Source: Pseudidiomarina mangrovi (GTDB lineage Bacteria; Pseudomonadota; Gammaproteobacteria; Enterobacterales; Alteromonadaceae). Taken from it: 64,000 bases of DNA. Of this stretch, positions 1 through 8,781 are shown piece by piece. Both the position numbers and the translations under genes were made by a program. Location: contig NZ_RJLC01000010.1 in NCBI RefSeq assembly GCF_003999375.1, positions 356,877-420,876 of the forward strand, read 5' to 3'. The notes under the pieces are model-generated. The model had not been told where the DNA came from. It saw only the letters and a list, made by a program, of their open reading frames with translations, and made no database searches. The stretch's first letter is position 1, and the number at the start of each line of letters is the position of its first letter.

Positions 1-702
1 AAAATGGCGGTGTTTAGCCATTTTTATGCACCGAATTGGGATGATATCTGGTATGTCATTCGGCTAGGCTTTCCGATTGCCACCTCGCTATTTTTTGAAG
101 TGAGCTTATTTGCCGCTGCAGCATTGGTCATCGCCCCGTTGGGTGCAAATGTGGTGGCGAGCCATCAAATTGCTATGAACATTTCTAGTTTGGTTTACAT
201 GGTGCCGCTTAGTATTGCCATGGCGGTAACTTTACGGGTGGGCTTTGCGCTGGGCGCTGGTAAGCCCGAAAACGCCATGTTGAACCATCGCTTGGCTTGT
301 TGGTACGGGCTTAGCTTTGCTACGGTTAATGGCATCTTGATGTACTTAGGTGGGGCGTGGTTGGCGAGCCTCTACACCAACGATGCTGAGGTGATTGAGC
401 TGGCCGCCACATTAATGGGATTGGCCGCTATTTTTACCATTTCGGACAGTTACCAAGTGATTACCATGGGCACCTTGCGTGGCTATAAAGACACCAAAGC
501 TACCATGATTCTGACCTTCATTTCGTATTGGCCGCTGGGGCTGACCCTAGGGGTACTGTTGTCGCGCACCGATTACCTGATGCCAGCCATTGGTGCCGCT
601 GGTATGTGGGTTGGTTTTATTGTGGGCTTAACGGTGGCAGCAATTTTACTCAGTTGGCGGCTAAAAATCATTAGCCGCCGTTATGTAGCAGAACATCAAT
701 AG
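1..702 (+). CDS. MATE family efflux transporter (C-terminal part, cut by window edge)
   Basis: This is the C-terminal half of a multidrug and toxin extrusion transporter, an inner-membrane antiporter that exports cationic drugs using Na+ or H+. The frame is open from base 1 (AAA, then ATG at 4), so the true start lies upstream. The visible 232 residues hold about six hydrophobic segments and a MATE-like stretch (ASHQIAMNISSLVYMVPLSI, then RVGFALGAGKPENA) that matches the start of the second six-helix repeat of NorM/MdtK proteins. Full family members have about 450 residues. It converges with the his operon, the two stop codons lying 4 bp apart, and no terminator is visible between them. The substrate cannot be told from sequence. 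Confidence 0.85.
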   Translation, partial: KMAVFSHFYAPNWDDIWYVIRLGFPIATSLFFEVSLFAAAALVIAPLGANVVASHQIAMNISSLVYMVPLSIAMAVTLRVGFALGAGKPENAMLNHRLACWYGLSFATVNGILMYLGGAWLASLYTNDAEVIELAATLMGLAAIFTISDSYQVITMGTLRGYKDTKATMILTFISYWPLGLTLGVLLSRTDYLMPAIGAAGMWVGFIVGLTVAAILLSWRLKIISRRYVAEHQ

Positions 703-706
703 GTCA

Positions 707-1351
707 TTACTGCGATACCTTCGCCTTGGCCCGTGCTTCGCGTTCGGCCAGCACTGCTAAGGCATCACTGAGTTGCAAGTCACGGCTGGCTAACAGCGTC
801 AGCAGATGGAATAATAAATCGGCACTTTCATTGAGCAACTCATGATTGTCGCCAGCGACGGCAGCTAACGCCACTTCAACACCTTCTTCACCGACTTTCT
901 GGGCAATCCGTTTGGTGCCAGCGGCAAATAACTCTGCGGTGTAGCTACTGGATGGGGCAGCCTTTTTACGCGCGGCAATGGTCTGTTCAAGACGGCTTAG
1001 CAATGCCGCCGCAGTGCTATCATCGGCAAACTGAAAGCAACTATCACAGCCGCTATGACAGGTTGGCCCAAGTGGCGTAGCGAGTAACAGCAGGCTGTCT
1101 TGATCACAGTCGGTGTGGGCGCTGAGCAATTGCAGGGTATGGCCCGAGCTTTCGCCTTTAGTCCATAATCGCTGCTTGCTGCGGCTGAAAAATGTGACCT
1201 GCTGAGAGCTTAAGGTATGCTCAAGGGCGGCACGGTTCATATAACCTTGCATCAATACCACGCCGGTTAAAGCGTGCTGCACAATAGCCGGTAACAAGCC
1301 ATCGCTTTTGGCAAAAGCAAGTTGGTCGAGCGTTGTCGCGGTAATTTTCAT
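707..1351 (-). CDS. hisI: Bifunctional phosphoribosyl-AMP cyclohydrolase / phosphoribosyl-ATP pyrophosphatase
   Basis: HisIE carries out steps 2 and 3 of histidine synthesis in the cytoplasm: it removes pyrophosphate from PR-ATP and opens the ring of PR-AMP. The N-terminal HisI domain (about residues 1-110) shows the zinc/Mg site motif TCHSGCDSCF. The C-terminal HisE domain (about 115-214) shows the MazG-like helical signature KVGEEGVEVALAA...ESADLLFHLL. At 214 aa it is slightly longer than the E. coli protein (203). It is the last gene of the his operon and starts 9 bp after hisF. Confidence 0.96.
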   Translation of the reverse strand: MKITATTLDQLAFAKSDGLLPAIVQHALTGVVLMQGYMNRAALEHTLSSQQVTFFSRSKQRLWTKGESSGHTLQLLSAHTDCDQDSLLLLATPLGPTCHSGCDSCFQFADDSTAAALLSRLEQTIAARKKAAPSSSYTAELFAAGTKRIAQKVGEEGVEVALAAVAGDNHELLNESADLLFHLLTLLASRDLQLSDALAVLAEREARAKAKVSQ

Positions 1352-1360
1352 GCCAAAATC

Positions 1361-2152
1361 CTATTCGGTCGTGGTTGCTATGGGGCGCATAGCAATGTGT
1401 TGCTGGGCCAGATAGTGTTTCAATTCACCGATATTTATCACGCCTTTGTGAAAGACCGACGCTGCTAAAGCACCATCGACATTGGCTTGTGAAAACACCT
1501 GAGCAAAGTGCTCCATAGTGCCAGCGCCGCCAGAGGCAATTAGTGGTACTGGGCAAATATCGCGCATGTGGCTGAGCTGGTCGATATCATAGCCGCGCCG
1601 CACGCCATCTTGATTCATGCAATTCAAGACAATTTCACCGGCGCCACGGGCGATAACTTCGAGCAGCCAATCACCAGTTTGCCAGCGCGTACGCTGAGTT
1701 CGGCTTTCGTCACCGGTAAATTGAAATACCTCATAGCGGCCGTTTTCGGCATTGTAGAAGCTATCAATGCCGATGACGATGCATTGCTGCCCGAATTCAT
1801 CGACCAAACGGTCAATTAGGCTGGGGTCACGCAGTGCCGGCGAGTTAATCGAGATTTTGTCCGCACCCATAGCAAGAATTTCGCGCGCTTGATCAATACT
1901 GCTAATGCCACCGGCCACGGTGAAGGGGATATCTATCAGCCGGGCAATGCGTTCAACCCATGACTTATCGACCACGCGGGCATCGCTAGAGGCGGTGATA
2001 TCGTAAAACACCAATTCATCAGCACCGGCGGCGGCATAACGGGCAGCTAGCGGTTCAATGGCGCCGATCACTTCGTGGTTGCGAAACTGCACGCCTTTCA
2101 CCACTTCACCATTGCGTACATCAAGACAAGGAATTATGCGGCGGGCCAACAT
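1361..2152 (-). CDS. hisF: Imidazole glycerol phosphate synthase, cyclase subunit
   Basis: HisF is the (beta/alpha)8 cyclase subunit of IGP synthase. It takes ammonia from HisH and converts PRFAR to imidazole glycerol phosphate and AICAR. The N-terminus [20 protein letters not shown] carries the catalytic Asp of strand 1, and the phosphate-binding motifs [11 protein letters not shown] and LIASGGAGT are present, as is the second catalytic Asp in VIGIDSFYN. Length is 263 aa against 258 in E. coli. The start overlaps the end of hisA by 19 bp, which suggests translational coupling. Confidence 0.97.
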   Translation of the reverse strand: MLARRIIPCLDVRNGEVVKGVQFRNHEVIGAIEPLAARYAAAGADELVFYDITASSDARVVDKSWVERIARLIDIPFTVAGGISSIDQAREILAMGADKISINSPALRDPSLIDRLVDEFGQQCIVIGIDSFYNAENGRYEVFQFTGDESRTQRTRWQTGDWLLEVIARGAGEIVLNCMNQDGVRRGYDIDQLSHMRDICPVPLIASGGAGTMEHFAQVFSQANVDGALAASVFHKGVINIGELKHYLAQQHIAMRPIATTTE

Positions 2153-2871
2153 GCCAAGGCCTCCTCAAGGGTAAATTTTCCGGTCAGCAGGGCTTTGCCC
2201 AATATGGCTGCGTCACACTGTACTGCTTGCAATTGGCGCAAATCATCAAGGCTGGCGATGCCACCTGAGGCCTGCACGATTAGTTGTGGGTAGCGGCGTT
2301 TGAGCTCGGCATACAGGGCAATATTACTGCCACTCAACATGCCGTCGCGGCTAATATCAGTGCACAATACGTGGCGGAGACCATCAGCGGCAAAGCTATC
2401 AATTAACTGGTTGAGAGTTAAGTTCGAGGTTTCTTGCCAGCCATGGGTGGCGACGTAGGCCTTGCCATCGGCGGCGATATTGACATCTAACGCTAACACA
2501 ATGGCGTCGGCACCGTAATCATTGAGCCAAGCTTGCACTAAGTGCGGTTGTTTGACTGCCAGCGAACCAATCACCGCGCGTTTAACCCCAGCATCAAAGA
2601 GTTGTTCGAGGTCTTGGCGGCTGCGCAAGCCACCACCAACTTGCACGGTCATGGTGGTGCTGGCGCTGATGCGCCGTAATAACTCGGTTTGCCGCTTAGC
2701 AGGGTCACGAGCACCATCCAAATCAACCAAGTGCAGGTACTGAGCACCAGCGCCTTGATAGGCTTGTACCAATGGCAATGGATCACTGGCGAAGGTGGTT
2801 TGCCGGGCAAAGTCACCTTGCTGCAGGCGCACCACGTTACCGTCAATCAGATCAAGCGCGGGTATCAGCAT
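2134..2871 (-). CDS. hisA: ProFAR isomerase
   Basis: HisA isomerises ProFAR to PRFAR (an Amadori rearrangement) in the histidine pathway. It is a 245-aa (beta/alpha)8 barrel homologous to HisF: the N-terminus [20 protein letters not shown] carries the catalytic Asp, and the phosphate-binding motifs VQVGGGLRS and [10 protein letters not shown] are intact. Length equals that of the E. coli enzyme. It overlaps hisH upstream by 20 bp and hisF downstream by 19 bp, as usual in tightly packed enterobacterial-type his operons. Confidence 0.97.
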   Translation of the reverse strand: MLIPALDLIDGNVVRLQQGDFARQTTFASDPLPLVQAYQGAGAQYLHLVDLDGARDPAKRQTELLRRISASTTMTVQVGGGLRSRQDLEQLFDAGVKRAVIGSLAVKQPHLVQAWLNDYGADAIVLALDVNIAADGKAYVATHGWQETSNLTLNQLIDSFAADGLRHVLCTDISRDGMLSGSNIALYAELKRRYPQLIVQASGGIASLDDLRQLQAVQCDAAILGKALLTGKFTLEEALACWPAA

Positions 2872-3469
2872 CAGTCAGCTCCAAAAAACGTTTAAGGATG
2901 CGCGCACCCACGGCACCTGAGCGCTCCGGGTGAAATTGCGCACCGTAAAAATTGTGGTGGCGGATCATCGCCGCAAAGGTCTGGCCGTAATGGCTGCTAG
3001 CAATAGTGTAGGCGTCGGTAGCCACGGCATAGCTATGCACAAAGTAGGCGTAATCACCGTCATTAAAGCTATCAAAAGCGCCATCACCGACGTTTTTAAG
3101 GGTATTCCAACCCATGTGTGGTAACGGTAAGCCATTGCCGAGCAAGCGTTCAGTGCGCGCTGGGATCACATTTAAGCAGTCGACATTACCCTCAGCAGAC
3201 CAAGCGGTGAGTAACTGCATGCCCAAACAAATACCGAGTACGGGCTGCTGTAAGTTGCGAATGACTTCAACTAGCTGCAGTTGCTGTAAATTACGCATGG
3301 CCGCTTGCGCAGTGCCAACCCCCGGTAAGATGACTTTATCGGCGGCTTGGATCTGTTCTGCCTCGGCAGTTACCAATGGCGTAACACCCAGCCGCTCAAG
3401 AGCAAAGCGTACCGAATTTAAGTTAGCGCAGGCGGTATCAATGATCACCACACTGTTGTTGACACTCAT
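2852..3469 (-). CDS. hisH: Imidazole glycerol phosphate synthase, glutaminase subunit
   Basis: HisH hydrolyses glutamine and channels ammonia into HisF. It is a class I glutamine amidotransferase of 205 aa. The oxyanion strand (VILPGVGTA), the nucleophile elbow [12 protein letters not shown] with its catalytic Cys, and the His/Glu pair in the C-terminal motif [12 protein letters not shown] are all visible, so the triad looks complete. The ATG overlaps the hisB stop codon by 4 bp. Confidence 0.97.
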   Translation of the reverse strand: MSVNNSVVIIDTACANLNSVRFALERLGVTPLVTAEAEQIQAADKVILPGVGTAQAAMRNLQQLQLVEVIRNLQQPVLGICLGMQLLTAWSAEGNVDCLNVIPARTERLLGNGLPLPHMGWNTLKNVGDGAFDSFNDGDYAYFVHSYAVATDAYTIASSHYGQTFAAMIRHHNFYGAQFHPERSGAVGARILKRFLELTDADTRA

Positions 3470-4542
3470 GCCAGCATTCCTTTACTAGACGGCATAGCGC
3501 CGTCGCTGGTACGCGCAACCGCAGCGCGCAGGGCGCGGCCAAACACTTTGAATAAGCTTTCTACCTGGTGGTGACAGTTGCCTTCGGTGGTGCTTAAGTG
3601 CAATGAAATGGCCATGGTGTCGCACAGCGAACGGAAAAAGTGTGGTACAAGTTCGGTTGATAAATCACCCACTTTGTCGCGGCTGAAATCGGCATTGAAG
3701 ACTAAATACGGACGGCCCGAGAGGTCGAGCAAACACTCGGCACGGCATTCGTCCATTGGCAGGGCAAAGCCAAAGCGGCCAATGCCGCGTTTGTCCCCTA
3801 ACGCTTGGCGCAGCGCGGTACCAAGAGCCAATGCGGTATCCTCCACACTGTGGTGCTCATCAATGTGTAAATCGCCTTGCACCTTGACCTGCAGAGCAAT
3901 ACCAGCGTGAGTGGCGATTTGCTCGAGCATGTGGTCGAAAAAGCCCACCCCAGTGGCTATCGAAATTGGGCCGGTGGCGTCCAGATTAACCGTTACATCA
4001 ATGGCGGTTTCACGGGTACTACGGTTAATATTCGCGCTACGCGGCTTATCCAATAATTGGGCTTGGATAGCACGCCAGTTGGTGGCGTTGCGATCATAGC
4101 GTAGCCCGCGGATACCCATATTAGCCGCCAGTTGCATATCGGTGTCGCGGTCACCAATCACGTAAGAGTCGGTGAAATCTACTTTGCCTTGTTGCAGATA
4201 GTCGGCCACCAAGCCAAGCTTAGGCTTACGGCAACTGCAGTTATCGCTATCAAAGTGCGGGCAAATCAGCACGTCATCAAAGCGAATGCCTTGCGATTCG
4301 AAGATTTGCATCATCAACTGGTGTGGTGCATCAAAGTCGGCCTGCGGAAAGCTGTCAGTACCCAGACCATCTTGGTTGCTGACCATGACTAATCGGTAGC
4401 CAGCAGCTTGCAACGCCAGTAGGGCAGGCACTACCGACGGTTCAAATTGCAGTTTGGCTAAACTATCGAGTTGCTTATCGATTGGTGGCTCTTCAACCAG
4501 GGTGCCGTCACGATCGATAAAAAGAATACGTTGTGCGCTCAT
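3466..4542 (-). CDS. hisB: Bifunctional histidinol-phosphatase / imidazoleglycerol-phosphate dehydratase
   Basis: This 358-aa protein fuses two steps of histidine synthesis. The N-terminal HAD phosphatase domain (about 1-165) begins with the DXD motif in [13 protein letters not shown], and its zinc-binding segment [15 protein letters not shown] is visible. The C-terminal dehydratase domain (about 170-358) has the paired metal-binding His motifs [15 protein letters not shown] and [14 protein letters not shown]. The fusion is typical of enteric-type his operons. It overlaps hisC upstream and hisH downstream by 4 bp each. Confidence 0.97.
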   Translation of the reverse strand: MSAQRILFIDRDGTLVEEPPIDKQLDSLAKLQFEPSVVPALLALQAAGYRLVMVSNQDGLGTDSFPQADFDAPHQLMMQIFESQGIRFDDVLICPHFDSDNCSCRKPKLGLVADYLQQGKVDFTDSYVIGDRDTDMQLAANMGIRGLRYDRNATNWRAIQAQLLDKPRSANINRSTRETAIDVTVNLDATGPISIATGVGFFDHMLEQIATHAGIALQVKVQGDLHIDEHHSVEDTALALGTALRQALGDKRGIGRFGFALPMDECRAECLLDLSGRPYLVFNADFSRDKVGDLSTELVPHFFRSLCDTMAISLHLSTTEGNCHHQVESLFKVFGRALRAAVARTSDGAMPSSKGMLA

Positions 4543-5645
4543 GCTGGGAGCCTCGCAATAAGTTGGTCCATTTCGGTGGCGCTGCCAATACTAATACGAA
4601 CGCTGTTAGAAAGCGCAAATTGTTTCGATTGGTTGCGGATTAATATGCCATCGGCGCTAAGTTGTTGCACTAATCCCTCGGCATCACTGACTTTGAGTAA
4701 TACAAAGTTGGTTACGCTTGGGTAGATCTGTTGCACCCAGCTGCGCCCTTGTAGCTCTTTAAGCAGGCGTTGGCGTTGATTGATGGTGTCATCGCGAAGC
4801 TGCCACATGGCGGCAATAGCATCGGCCTGCAGCGCGTTAATGGCACCGTCAATGGTGGGTTGCGGCAGCGGGTACGGTGCAATCACTTTTTGTAATACCG
4901 TGATGATACTGCTGGCAGCCAGCACAAAACCGCAGCGCAGGGCGGCTAAACCGAAGGCTTTCGACAGCGTGCGCAACACCACCAATTGCGGGTAGCGCTC
5001 AAGCCAACTGGCCACGCCCATGGTGTGGCTGCTGCGTTGTGCAGTGAACTCGATGTAGGCTTCGTCGACTACGACCAAGGCTTGCTCGCCGACTAATTCG
5101 AGTAATGCTATTAGATCAGCACCATCCAGTGGGTTGCCTAACGGGTTGGACGGGCTGCACACGAACACCAGTTTAACGCTGCTAAGATTATTGCGGATAC
5201 CTTCTAGATCAAGTTGCCAGTTAGCCCCACCGCGTTGTTGTAACGGCACCTGCACGGTGTCTGAGCCGTGGGTTTGGGCGCTGATAGCATACATGCCGTA
5301 GGTTGGCGGACAAATCAAGATGCGATCTTGTTTGGGCTCACAAAAGGCCCGGATCAATAACTCAATCGCTTCATCGCTACCACGCCCACTCAGTACCTGA
5401 TCGACTGCGACTCCGGCATAATCTGCGTAGGCTTGATTCAGCACCGCGCTTTGAAACGGTGGGTAACGGTTGTTATCAACGCCGCCTGGTGCTGTTGATG
5501 GCGTTCGCGGCGCTTCATTGGCGTTGAGCCAAATTCCACCACCACTCATACTGCGCCGCGCTGATGCATAGGGCACTAAGTCGCGCAGGTGACTGCGTTG
5601 TAACCGCTCAGCCATGTTAGTTTGATTGGTTAAATCGGCACTCAT
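4539..5645 (-). CDS. hisC: Histidinol-phosphate aminotransferase
   Basis: HisC is a PLP-dependent fold-type I aminotransferase that converts imidazole acetol phosphate to histidinol phosphate with glutamate as donor. Length is 368 aa. Visible motifs: [16 protein letters not shown] (cofactor phosphate region), [22 protein letters not shown] with the Asp that contacts the PLP ring nitrogen, and [17 protein letters not shown] with the Schiff-base Lys. It lies between hisD and hisB, overlapping each by 4 bp. Confidence 0.96.
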   Translation of the reverse strand: MSADLTNQTNMAERLQRSHLRDLVPYASARRSMSGGGIWLNANEAPRTPSTAPGGVDNNRYPPFQSAVLNQAYADYAGVAVDQVLSGRGSDEAIELLIRAFCEPKQDRILICPPTYGMYAISAQTHGSDTVQVPLQQRGGANWQLDLEGIRNNLSSVKLVFVCSPSNPLGNPLDGADLIALLELVGEQALVVVDEAYIEFTAQRSSHTMGVASWLERYPQLVVLRTLSKAFGLAALRCGFVLAASSIITVLQKVIAPYPLPQPTIDGAINALQADAIAAMWQLRDDTINQRQRLLKELQGRSWVQQIYPSVTNFVLLKVSDAEGLVQQLSADGILIRNQSKQFALSNSVRISIGSATEMDQLIARLPA

Positions 5646-6940
5646 GCGTCAGCCTCCAGGCGGATTGTTACGGCGCGGGCATGCGCCGCTAAGCCCTCGG
5701 TTTCAGCTAATTCAACAATCGCTTCCGCTAAGTCGGCTAAGCCTTGCTGGCTGGCTTTTTGCACGGTGTAGCGACGATAGAAATCCAATAAGCCAAGGCT
5801 ACTGTAGTTGCGGGCAAAGCCATAGGTCGGTAGCACGTGGTTGGTCCCGGTGGCATAATCACCGCCGGCCTCTGGGGTATAGTGACCAACGAAGATCGAG
5901 CCAGCAAAGGTTAAGCGTTCCAACAGGTTGTCAGCACCATCAAGCTGCAAGGACAAGTGCTCAGGGGCATATTGCTGACTGATCGCTATTGCTTGATCAA
6001 TGTTCTCCACTACGATCACTGAGCTACTGGTTAAGGCTTGCGTAGCAATGGCAGCGCGCGGTAACTGTGCGAGTTGCTCGGCGACTTGCTCAACTACCTG
6101 GGCGGCTAACTGCGCAGACGGAGTTAATAAGATGACTTGCGAGTCGGCACCGTGTTCTGCTTGGGAGAGTAAGTCAGCGGCGACAAATGCCGCCCGAGCG
6201 CTATCATCGGCAATAATCAGTAACTCTGAAGGGCCGGCTGGCATATCAATCGCGGCACCGCGGGCATCTTGTGATACCAATTGCTTGGCAGCGGTCACGT
6301 AACTGTTGCCAGGGCCAAATATTTTGTCGACTTTGGCAAGAGATTCAGTGCCATAGGCGAGGGCGGCAATGGCTTGCGCACCGCCACAGCGATACACCTC
6401 CGTAATACCGCACAATTGCGCCACATACATAATAGCTGGTGATAATTGACCGGCCTTATCTGGTGGGCTCACCAACACGCGGCGACGACAGTTGGCCAAT
6501 TGTGCTGGCACGCCGAGCATCAATGCCGTTGATGGCAGCACCGCTGACCCACCCGGAATGTACAAGCCCACGGCATCGAGCGGGTGAAAGCGCTGGCTAC
6601 AAATCACGCCCGGAGCCGTTTCAACCGCTACGGTTTGTGGTTGTTGTGCAGCGTGGAAGGCGCGAATGGTGCTATAAGCCTTATCTATGGCGGCTTTGGT
6701 CTTGGCGGGTAATAGCGCAGCGCGGGCACTGATCTCGCTTGACTCAACGCGCAACTGCTGCAAATCAGGGCAATCGAACTGCTGGGTGTAGGCTAATACC
6801 GCGGCATCACCTTGCTCACGCACGGCACCGACGATGGTTTGCACTTGTTGTTGTAACGCAGCTGATTGCGCCATGGTCGGGCGTTCCAACAGCTGGGTTT
6901 GTTGAGCGACGTTCAGTGAATTCCAAGCAACAATTTGCAT
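5642..6940 (-). CDS. hisD: Histidinol dehydrogenase
   Basis: HisD is the last enzyme of the pathway, oxidising L-histidinol to L-histidine in two NAD+-dependent steps with Zn2+. The 432-aa sequence shows the nucleotide-binding-like region, the signature KIFGPGNSYVTAAKQLV, the stretch IDMPAGPSELLIIAD and the zinc/catalytic motif AEHGADSQ. The C-terminal YAPEHLSLQ and TPEAGGDYATGTNHVLPT regions complete the active site. Three bases separate it from hisG; it overlaps hisC by 4 bp. Confidence 0.97.
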   Translation of the reverse strand: MQIVAWNSLNVAQQTQLLERPTMAQSAALQQQVQTIVGAVREQGDAAVLAYTQQFDCPDLQQLRVESSEISARAALLPAKTKAAIDKAYSTIRAFHAAQQPQTVAVETAPGVICSQRFHPLDAVGLYIPGGSAVLPSTALMLGVPAQLANCRRRVLVSPPDKAGQLSPAIMYVAQLCGITEVYRCGGAQAIAALAYGTESLAKVDKIFGPGNSYVTAAKQLVSQDARGAAIDMPAGPSELLIIADDSARAAFVAADLLSQAEHGADSQVILLTPSAQLAAQVVEQVAEQLAQLPRAAIATQALTSSSVIVVENIDQAIAISQQYAPEHLSLQLDGADNLLERLTFAGSIFVGHYTPEAGGDYATGTNHVLPTYGFARNYSSLGLLDFYRRYTVQKASQQGLADLAEAIVELAETEGLAAHARAVTIRLEADA

Positions 6941-6943
6941 TGA

Positions 6944-7852
6944 CTACCCCATCATTTTTTCAATTGGCATGACCAAAATAGAACTACAACCAATCGCTTT
7001 CAGTTGTTCCATGGTTTCCCAAAATAAGGTTTCGGTACTTACCACGTGTACTGCGACCAGCTCATCGGTGTGGCTGAGTGGCAACACAGTCGGACGTTCA
7101 GCACCGGGCAGCAGTTGGCTGACTTGGTCTAATTTGGCTCGCGGTGCATGCAGCATAATGTATTTGCTTTCGCGTGCTTGCTGCACCCCATCAATACGTG
7201 GCAACAACTGATCAACGACCGCCTGCTTGGCTGCATTCAGTGGTTCTGGGCGTTGAATCAGCTGTGCTTGCGAGCGAAAAATTACATCACGCTCAACTAA
7301 GCCGTTAGCTTCTAAGGTGGCGCCAGTTGAGACCAAATCACACACCGCATCAGCGAGACCAGCACGCGGAGCAACTTCGACACTACCGGTTAAAATGGCA
7401 TTGCTGGCTTTTACGCCGCGTTGGGCTAAATAGTTCTGTAGTAAATACGGATAGGTGGTAGCAATACGCTTACCCTGTAAATCGTTGACGCCACCGTAGG
7501 CTTCTTCTTTGGGTACCGCAATCGATAAACGACACTGACCAAAGTCGAGCGCCCGCAGCCGTTTAAAGTCATTGGGTAGTTGCGTTGCTTGGCGCTCTAA
7601 ACGCGCTTCTTCCAGCACGTTCTCGCCGACAATACCTAAGTCGACAACGCCATCCATCACCAAGCCAGGGATATCATCATCACGTACGCGCAGCAAATCA
7701 ACCGGTTGGTTATTGCTGTGAGCCAGTAAGCGCGCCTCGTGCAGGCTAAATTTGAAACCACAGGCTTCAAGCATGGCAATGGATTCTTTGCTCAAGCGAC
7801 CTGATTTTTGAATCGCGATAGTTAAACGTTTTGAATTCTTTTCAACGACCAT
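6944..7852 (-). CDS. hisG: ATP phosphoribosyltransferase (long form)
   Basis: HisG catalyses the first, feedback-inhibited step of histidine synthesis (ATP + PRPP to PR-ATP). The frame stays open upstream to 7942, but GGAG at 7860-7863 sits 7 nt before the ATG at 7852, which gives a 302-aa protein starting [20 protein letters not shown]. coli HisG has 299 aa. The in-frame ATG at 7858 is only 1 nt from the SD and is unlikely to be used. The catalytic domain ([12 protein letters not shown]..., [18 protein letters not shown] motif) is followed by the C-terminal ACT-like regulatory domain of the long form. It is the first structural gene of the operon, directly after the attenuator. Confidence 0.95.
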   Translation of the reverse strand: MVVEKNSKRLTIAIQKSGRLSKESIAMLEACGFKFSLHEARLLAHSNNQPVDLLRVRDDDIPGLVMDGVVDLGIVGENVLEEARLERQATQLPNDFKRLRALDFGQCRLSIAVPKEEAYGGVNDLQGKRIATTYPYLLQNYLAQRGVKASNAILTGSVEVAPRAGLADAVCDLVSTGATLEANGLVERDVIFRSQAQLIQRPEPLNAAKQAVVDQLLPRIDGVQQARESKYIMLHAPRAKLDQVSQLLPGAERPTVLPLSHTDELVAVHVVSTETLFWETMEQLKAIGCSSILVMPIEKMMG

Positions 7853-7865
7853 TGTCATTCTCCAT

Positions 7866-7901
7866 AAAAAAAACCCCCGCAAGGATTGCCTCGCGGGGGT
7901 T
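7866..7901 (-). terminator. his operon attenuator terminator
   Basis: On the minus strand a 9-bp GC-rich stem (arms 7893-7901 and 7872-7880, AACCCCCGC/GCGGGGGTT) is followed by a run of eight T. It lies between the His-rich leader peptide and hisG, so it is the attenuator rather than a gene-end terminator. A further inverted repeat (GCCCTC/GAGGGC, 7935-7940 with 7914-7919) lies between leader peptide and terminator and could form the alternative or pause structure. Confidence 0.9.
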
Positions 7902-7954
7902 CTAGTAACATGCGAGGGCAACCAAATTTGGCCAGCCCTCAACGCACAACAAGG

Positions 7955-8005
7955 CTAAGCCGATCGTGAATGATGGTGATGGTGGTGCCCGTTGTTGTAG
8001 CGCAT
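7955..8005 (-). CDS. hisL: His operon leader peptide with six consecutive histidines
   Basis: A 16-codon reading frame on the minus strand encodes MRYNNGHHHHHHSRSA and ends in TAG. Six successive His codons (CAC CAC CAT CAC CAT CAT) followed downstream by a strong intrinsic terminator just before hisG are the hallmark of ribosome-mediated attenuation: when charged tRNA-His is scarce, the ribosome stalls on the His codons and the terminator does not form. An AGG lies 7 nt before the ATG. A weak possible promoter (TTGCGC, 15 nt, TATACA) lies further upstream, around 8045-8075. E. coli HisL is also 16 aa, with seven His. Confidence 0.93.
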   Translation of the reverse strand: MRYNNGHHHHHHSRSA

Positions 8006-8217
8006 ATGTATACCTGTAACAGTGATTAGCTATAATCCAGGTGCAATTGTATAGATTGATAATTGTTGGCGCAAGTCGGTTTGTCTGGTTTTTAAGGGCT
8101 GCTAGAAAATTCTTGTATGTTAGTTGTCTAATTTTTGGCGGTTGTCTTCCCATAGGCAACAGCAACTCAACAGGCTTTATTTGAGTTCAGCCTCAGGCTA
8201 TAGTCTCAGGCAGTGAA

Positions 8218-8781
8218 ATGACTCGAGGCAGCGCAGTGATGACAACCCGGTTAATGACAGTAGCATTGGTGAGTTTGGCGGTGATGTCATGGCACAGCGC
8301 TTGGGCTCAGGAAGAGGCACCAGGTAAGCAGATACCCGAAGGACAAATTAATGCCCAGCAGGCGCAGTTGGCGAATTTGCTGTACGGAAAAAAATACCTC
8401 GACCCGTACATGGTCAATTTTTTAAAGAACATGAGCGACATGGATTACGATTATGAGGGGGATGCGTTTATTACCGACGCTAACCCAACGCGGTTATGTA
8501 TTTCTAACCTGCGCTACAACATCAGCGACTATGAAACCAATATCCTCGGCCCTTTTGTAACGCTGCGCTTAGATGAAGCGCTGCCGTCTATCATGGGCCT
8601 AGAAGACGGATTCTATTGGTCTGAGTTAAGCAATATTCAGCGTAACAATAATCAAGTTAGCTTCTGGTATTCGCCATACAACCAAACCCCAGGCACAATT
8701 TGGCTTAGTTCAGCCGATGAAGCAGCGCAGGTGGAGCAGGGTATGCGCTATCTCGCAGAAAACTGCAAGGGCTTGTGGTAA
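8218..8781 (+). CDS. Uncharacterised secreted protein
   Basis: I do not recognise the family. The N-terminus carries a signal peptide (VALVSLAVMSWHSAWA, cleavage before QEEAPGK), so the mature protein of about 157 aa is probably periplasmic. It has two cysteines (in RLCISNL and ENCKGLW) that could form a disulfide, and it is acidic and aromatic-rich. Two starts are possible: ATG 8218 (AGG 7 nt upstream) and ATG 8239 (GAGG 10 nt upstream); the latter gives a more compact signal peptide. Its end overlaps the start region of yoaA, suggesting co-transcription. Confidence 0.7.
   Translation: MTRGSAVMTTRLMTVALVSLAVMSWHSAWAQEEAPGKQIPEGQINAQQAQLANLLYGKKYLDPYMVNFLKNMSDMDYDYEGDAFITDANPTRLCISNLRYNISDYETNILGPFVTLRLDEALPSIMGLEDGFYWSELSNIQRNNNQVSFWYSPYNQTPGTIWLSSADEAAQVEQGMRYLAENCKGLW

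Noticed and set aside
7902..8165. 87-aa reading frame on the minus strand upstream of hisG
   Set aside because: It runs through the his leader, in a different frame from the His6 peptide, and has no family resemblance; the leader peptide and attenuator explain this region.
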